10,748 nucleotides of DNA, from positions 1 to 10,748 of the forward strand of contig CAYOWC010000162.1 of the NCBI GenBank assembly GCA_964407525.1, in the 5' to 3' direction. Shown piece after piece: positions 7,195-10,748 of this stretch. Source of the DNA: DUZB01 sp964407525. GTDB taxonomy: Bacteria; Desulfobacterota; DSM-4660; Desulfatiglandales; Desulfatiglandaceae. The position numbers were made by a program, and so were the translations under genes. Below the pieces are notes generated by a model, which saw nothing but the letters and a program-made list of their open reading frames with translations, did no database searches and was not told the origin of the DNA. Numbering within the stretch: the first letter of the stretch is position 1; each line of letters opens with the position of its first letter.

Positions 7195-8259
7195 TTACAC
7201 GTGCCAGTTCTTGATTATTTCGGCATGCCCCTGTGCTCTTGTCTGGATGAGTTCCGCTACAATACTTACGGCAATTTCAGCTGGAGTTTCGGCTTGAATT
7301 TTAAGACCGATGGGTGCGTGAACCTGATCTAATTGGGACTGAAATGTCCCTTCTTCGAGCAGTTTTTCGAAGATCATCCTGTTTTTTCGTCTGCTGCCGA
7401 TCATGCCAATATACCTGGGAGAGCTTTTGAGGGCTTGGCGTAGGATCTCCAGGTCGTACATGTGTCCCCGGGTTACGATGACTACGTCATCGTGAGGACC
7501 GAAAGTCATTCTCTCGAGGGCCGTATCAAAGGCTTGGACCAGCAGATGGGTCGCCATGGGAAAACGCTCCCGGTTGGCAAATTCTTCTCGATCGTCGACA
7601 ACAATGATTTCATCGCCGAGTCGATGGGCGATCCAGGCCAAGTCCAGTGAAATGTGCCCTCCGCCGAATAAGTAGAGTGTATTGGGAAGCTCGATAGGCT
7701 CAAAGTAAATCTGGTGTTCTTTGCCGGTCAAAGGAAGCAAAACAGGCACTCTTCCTTTTTCGACGGAAGGGAGATGATCTTCAACTGCGGCAGGCACGGT
7801 TAGTTCCCCTGAAATGACCTTTCCCCTAGCCAGGAGAAGATGGCAGTCATTGAAGACGGTAGACTCTTTTCCTATTTCGGTGACGAAAAGAACGCCATCC
7901 AACCTGGAAAAAGATGTGGAAAATTCTTTCAGGAACGGCAGGGCATCAGCTGTGATTCTTTCGAGATATACCTGTACGTTTCCTCCACAGATCATTCCTG
8001 CGGCAGCTACCTCTTTTCCGGTCAGGGAAAAAGAAAGAAGCTGATCCCCTTTTTCTTCAAGAAGGATGTCGGCGGCCTCTATTGTCTCAGCTTCCAGCGT
8101 TCCTCCTCCTATGCTTCCCAGGCTTATATGGCCTTCACTGATGATCATTCGGCTTCCAGAACTTCTTGGTGCAGAACCTTCCTGACTCACCACCGTGGCC
8201 CATACAACAGGTCTATTTTCTTCAAGCATCTGAATTGTCGCATCGATGATTTTTTTCAT
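7195..8259 (-). CDS. xdhC: XdhC-family molybdenum hydroxylase maturation protein
   Basis: Accessory protein of 354 residues. XdhC proteins bind molybdenum cofactor, promote its sulfuration and insert it into xanthine dehydrogenase-type enzymes; they act in the cytosol. The N-terminal XdhC/CoxI domain (about 10-100) shows GSAPRSSGSRMII (28-40), GSIGGGTLEAE (48-58) and MICGGNVQVYLE (89-100) with the conserved Cys91. The C-terminal Rossmann domain (about 193-340) has LYLFGGGHIS (195-204), VVDDREEFANRERFP (220-234), VTRGHMYDLEIL (262-273), IGMIGSRRK (284-292) and APIGLKIQAETPAEIAVSI (315-333). Both domains are present and the length is typical of the two-domain form. ATG 8259 is chosen because the protein then begins MKKIIDATIQML; an in-frame TTG at 8286 gives an extension running into the upstream repeat. 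The ribosome site is weak (GTGAG). It lies downstream of the YqeB gene on the same strand. Confidence 0.92.
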   Translation of the reverse strand: MKKIIDATIQMLEENRPVVWATVVSQEGSAPRSSGSRMIISEGHISLGSIGGGTLEAETIEAADILLEEKGDQLLSFSLTGKEVAAAGMICGGNVQVYLERITADALPFLKEFSTSFSRLDGVLFVTEIGKESTVFNDCHLLLARGKVISGELTVPAAVEDHLPSVEKGRVPVLLPLTGKEHQIYFEPIELPNTLYLFGGGHISLDLAWIAHRLGDEIIVVDDREEFANRERFPMATHLLVQAFDTALERMTFGPHDDVVIVTRGHMYDLEILRQALKSSPRYIGMIGSRRKNRMIFEKLLEEGTFQSQLDQVHAPIGLKIQAETPAEIAVSIVAELIQTRAQGHAEIIKNWHV

Positions 8260-8281
8260 TTTTGATTTCTCACTTAAAACA

Positions 8282-8435
8282 TGCAATTAGCTGTTAGCCG
8301 TTAGCTATTAGGAATACAATTTCAACCATTTACGGTGAAATAGATCAGCATCAAAAAGTGATGCCTCGAATATAGGCAGAAGCCATGTAAGTACTTTATA
8401 TCGTTGAGCTAACGGCTATGTAAAAGCTAATTGCA
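8282..8435. repeat. Inverted-repeat element with TTAGCNG-type heptamers (MITE/REP-like)
   Basis: The left end has TGCAATTAGCT (8282-8292) and AGCCGTTAGCT (8296-8306). The right end carries perfect inverted copies, AGCTAACGGCT (8407-8417) and AGCTAATTGCA (8425-8435). The two halves of each arm are separated by 3 bases on the left and 7 on the right. The left end can be read as tandem 7-base units TTAGCTG, TTAGCCG, TTAGCTA and TTAGGAA (8287-8314). The roughly 100 bases between the arms contain a small hairpin (GCATC/GATGC around 8349-8365) and no gene. The element fills the spacer between the yqeB-type and xdhC-type genes and abuts the start of the latter. Confidence 0.75.
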
Positions 8436-8446
8436 GTTTTTAGGCT

Positions 8447-9244
8447 TCATGTATTGTACGTTCTCAAGACAGCTTCAAGCACGGCGCCACAGACGGCACG
8501 GGCTTTTTCACTGATGGTCAAGACATAACCGGAATTGGCGCGGGGATCAATATCTCCTATCTTGAGGCCCTTCCTGACGGAGATCCCTGGACGAATAAGT
8601 CCCCTCAAGATGCCGTCGACCTTCGCAATAACCGGTTCATCTCCGACTTTTGCAATGGCTTTTCCCTTTTTTACGCTGTCTCCTATCTTGAGCCACGTTT
8701 CAAAGATCCCTTCCGTTGGCGCACGCAGGACTCGTTCGTATGTTACGCCTGCCATCTCCCCGGGAATGCCGGTATTGGGCTCGGCTGTTCCAGTAGTGAA
8801 GACACGCCCCAGATGGTGTCCCCTGTTGGTTTCAACCACATAGTGGGCGTCACGCCCGGCTTCATAGCCGGGGCCCAGGCCAATTACCAGTGGTGCATCT
8901 GTAATGCTTATGCCTGTATTGCGTTTGCTCAGTGTTGCTTCGAGAAGTACATCGGGTTTGATTTCTTGTAATACCTTCATTTCAGGGTCAATAATTACAG
9001 GTAGACGTTTGTCTTCCCATGCTTTATAGATGTCTTCAGTCCCCGTTGCCAGGATTGCTTCTACCCCCTCTACCTGTTTACGTCCATCGTAGATGACTTC
9101 ACAGAAGGATACGGCTCTTCTTACTGCAATCGGCTTGGCAACCTCTGTCATGACTACTTTGAAATGACACTGATAGAGTCTCCAGGCGATGCCGCTGGCT
9201 ATCTCGCCGGCTCCTTTGATAAGAATGGTAATATCTTTTTTCAT
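8447..9244 (-). CDS. yqeB: YqeB-family selenium-dependent molybdenum hydroxylase system protein
   Basis: Protein of 265 residues from the EF2563/YqeB family, which is associated by genome context with selenium-dependent molybdenum hydroxylases and orphan SelD; its biochemical role is not established. The N-terminus is Rossmann-like: ILIKGAGEIASGIAWRL (7-23), which suggests a dinucleotide or SAM-type ligand. The middle carries family signatures: DVLLEATLSKRNTG (98-111), VIGLGPGYEAGRDAHYVVET (120-139) and NRGHHLGRVFTTGTAEPNTG (140-159). Residues about 175-235 look like a biotinyl/lipoyl-type barrel (GIFETWLKIGDSVKKGKAIAKVGDEP region) without an obvious attachment lysine motif. ATG 9244 is chosen because AAGGA lies 5 bases upstream; the in-frame codon at 9271 is less likely. 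It precedes the XdhC gene on the same strand, 187 bases away. Confidence 0.9.
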   Translation of the reverse strand: MKKDITILIKGAGEIASGIAWRLYQCHFKVVMTEVAKPIAVRRAVSFCEVIYDGRKQVEGVEAILATGTEDIYKAWEDKRLPVIIDPEMKVLQEIKPDVLLEATLSKRNTGISITDAPLVIGLGPGYEAGRDAHYVVETNRGHHLGRVFTTGTAEPNTGIPGEMAGVTYERVLRAPTEGIFETWLKIGDSVKKGKAIAKVGDEPVIAKVDGILRGLIRPGISVRKGLKIGDIDPRANSGYVLTISEKARAVCGAVLEAVLRTYNT

Positions 9245-9530
9245 CTTCTTCCTTGCTCCGAATCTATGCACCTTCTTGTTTAAGTCATTACGCCCATGTT
9301 GCTAAACACGTGGCGGCTTTTACAGAGACCTATTTTTCGCACCATTGCCGGTGGCTGTCAACCTATTATCAAGAGCCATTACCAGTAAAATTCAATATCC
9401 CCAGATAGTCAATTGCACGGAAACGGATAGGGAAATCTACCAGGCGCAGCTTTTTTTATGTTCATGCAGCTTTTGCTGTGGTAAAAATTATAAGTGAGGA
9501 TACAATGAGGAAACTTTTAAGGTGAACAGG
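9245..9530. other. Divergent intergenic region, no gene seen
   Basis: Space between the divergent yqeB-type and epimerase genes. It must contain the 5' control signals of both. I see an A/T-rich stretch just before the epimerase (9481-9494) and a 9-base direct repeat GCAGCTTTT (9446-9454 and 9466-9474), but no convincing -35/-10 pair, riboswitch or small gene. Confidence 0.6.
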
Positions 9531-10634
9531 ATGAAACCGATTATTGATTTAGTAGCGGGGGCGCGCCCGAATTTCATGAAGCTGGCCCCCGTATTGCGAG
9601 CCGTTCAAGAGCGAAACGAACTGGAGCCAAGAATTGTTCATACAGGGCAACATTACGACCACAGGATGAATGATGTTTTTTTTGAGGAACTGGGTATTCC
9701 CAAACCCCATGTTCATCTAGATGTGGGGTCTGGTTCTCATGGGGCACAGACTGCCCGAATCCTTGAGAGATACGAGACCCATGTGTTGAAAATGTCGCCT
9801 GCGGCTTCCGTGGTTTTCGGAGATGTAAACTCCACGGTGGCCTGTGCTCTGGCAGCGGTCAAACTGGGGATTCCGATTGTTCACGTGGAGGCGGGGTTGC
9901 GGAGTTTTGATCGCACTATGCCTGAAGAAATTAACCGGTTGTTGACGGATGCCATGGCTGATCTTCTTTTGGTATCCGAACCGAGCGGTTTGGCCAACCT
10001 GCATCGGGAAGGAGTTGAAGAAAGCAAGGTGAAGTTTGTGGGAAACGTTATGATAGATACCCTGGTGCATGAGCTTCCATTTGCTCGGGAATCCAGCATT
10101 CTTGAAAAATTGAATCTGGCCGGACGGAAATACGCGCTCATGACCATGCACAGGCCATCCAATGTGGACGACCCTGAGATATTGAGGAGGCTCCTCGAAG
10201 TGACGGCAGAGCTGGCTGAAAACATGCCGGTTGTCTTTCCTGCCCATCCAAGGACGAGGAAGTCCATTGAACGGTTAGGTTTGTCGAAGGGGTTCTTCGG
10301 GAACTCTGATTTTGTGTCTATAGAGCCTGTTCCTTATCGTGACAATCTCTCTCTTATAGAAAATGCACGATTGGTGTTTACGGACTCTGGAGGTATCCAG
10401 GAAGAGACCACATTTCTTAAGGTTCCTTGCCTGACGCTGCGGGAGAATACGGAAAGACCGGTGACTGTTCAGAAAGGAACCAGTCGCCTCGTTGGGAACG
10501 AACCTGAACGGATTCGTGGTGCTTTTGAGGATGTTCTGGCGGGAAGATGGCCTGCAGGGGAAGATATCGAACTATGGGATGGACATGCGAGCGATCGCAT
10601 TGCCAAAGAACTGGCGGTATGGATGGGTATTTAA
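9531..10634 (+). CDS. wecB: UDP-N-acetylglucosamine 2-epimerase (non-hydrolysing)
   Basis: Interconverts UDP-GlcNAc and UDP-ManNAc in the cytosol, supplying precursors for surface polysaccharide or glycan. It is 367 residues long, normal for the family. Motifs: VAGARPNFMKLAPV (8-21), HTGQHYD (37-43), GDVNST (97-102) with Asp98, HVEAGLRSFDRTMPEEINR (118-136) with Glu120 and Glu132, TMHRPSNVDD (205-214) with His207, PAHPRTRK (237-244) and FTDSGGIQEE (283-292). The Asp, two Glu and His match the catalytic residues I recall for E. coli WecB. ATG 9531 has AAGGTG 6 bases upstream; GTG 9522 in the same frame is an alternative that adds three residues. No other polysaccharide genes are in view, so this may be the edge of a glycan locus or a lone gene. 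It appears unrelated to the Mo-hydroxylase genes to its left. Confidence 0.94.
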   Translation: MKPIIDLVAGARPNFMKLAPVLRAVQERNELEPRIVHTGQHYDHRMNDVFFEELGIPKPHVHLDVGSGSHGAQTARILERYETHVLKMSPAASVVFGDVNSTVACALAAVKLGIPIVHVEAGLRSFDRTMPEEINRLLTDAMADLLLVSEPSGLANLHREGVEESKVKFVGNVMIDTLVHELPFARESSILEKLNLAGRKYALMTMHRPSNVDDPEILRRLLEVTAELAENMPVVFPAHPRTRKSIERLGLSKGFFGNSDFVSIEPVPYRDNLSLIENARLVFTDSGGIQEETTFLKVPCLTLRENTERPVTVQKGTSRLVGNEPERIRGAFEDVLAGRWPAGEDIELWDGHASDRIAKELAVWMGI

Positions 10635-10672
10635 GTCCTAGTGTTCTGTCATATCTATAATGTCGTAAAGAT

Positions 10673-10703
10673 GCCGTCATTCCGGGCTTGCCCCGGAATC
10701 CAG
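10673..10703. repeat. Short palindromic intergenic repeat (REP/dRS3-like)
   Basis: ATTCCGGG (10679-10686), a 5-base loop and CCCGGAAT (10692-10699) form a perfect 8-base stem, within a frame of the type GTCATTCCGGG...CCCGGAATCCAG. From memory, palindromes of this form are abundant between genes in many Desulfobacterota and other proteobacteria and resemble Neisseria dRS3 in layout. It sits about 40 bases after the epimerase stop and has no T-run, so it is a repeat rather than a classical terminator. The remaining bases to the window end hold no gene I can support. Confidence 0.55.
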
Positions 10704-10748
10704 AATCTCCGAATTAGCCACAAATACCGGAGTCTCGCAGGCTCGCTT

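Noticed and set aside
7840..8265. 141-residue plus-strand frame opposite xdhC
   Set aside because: It lies opposite the well-supported XdhC N-terminal domain and has a composition (many Ser, Phe, Cys) typical of a shadow frame.
9717..10247. 176-residue minus-strand frame opposite wecB
   Set aside because: It covers the catalytic motifs of the epimerase on the other strand and shows no domain of its own.
10679..10699. Rho-independent terminator after the epimerase
   Set aside because: The stem is perfect but no T-run follows, and its sequence fits a dispersed palindromic repeat better.

Overview
The window looks like part of a draft or metagenome-assembled genome from an anaerobic bacterium, most likely a Desulfobacterota (former Deltaproteobacteria) or similar lineage. 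The reasons are the gene mix (long-chain acyl-CoA ligase, selenium/molybdenum hydroxylase maturation genes, M29 aminopeptidase), a moderate GC content, and intergenic repeat types that I associate with that group. The lineage is an inference; no marker gene settles it. A run of exactly 100 Ns (2532-2631) is a scaffold gap that falls between two genes.

Layout. The left edge (1-1779, +) holds a long-chain acyl-CoA synthetase that lacks its first few residues. It runs convergently into a minus-strand cluster (5155 down to 1788): an RsmB/NOP2/NSUN-type RNA m5C methyltransferase; a small PUA-like RNA-binding protein that overlaps its 3' end by 92 bases; an M29-type metallo-aminopeptidase whose C-terminus is lost in the gap; and, beyond the gap, a YprB-like DEDDy exonuclease. 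A divergent intergenic region (5156-5325) separates this cluster from a plus-strand pair: a PadR-family repressor (5326-5865) and, 15 bases later, a MoeA/MogA-like molybdopterin-binding protein with a four-cysteine C-terminal tail (5881-6927). Facing these on the minus strand are an XdhC-family protein (8259-7195) and a YqeB-family protein (9244-8447). The right end (9531-10634, +) carries a non-hydrolysing UDP-GlcNAc 2-epimerase, followed by a short palindromic repeat.

How the genes work together. The molybdopterin-binding protein, XdhC and YqeB form a recognisable set for maturing a molybdenum hydroxylase, probably the selenium-dependent type for which YqeB is a marker. The hydroxylase itself, SelD and YqeC are not in the window. 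The methyltransferase and PUA-like protein look like a catalytic subunit and RNA-recognition domain encoded as two overlapping genes. Both intergenic spaces in the Mo-hydroxylase region hold inverted-repeat elements whose arms are built from tandem 7-base units (GGTGTCA in one, TTAGCNG-like in the other). These elements are the least explained structure here.
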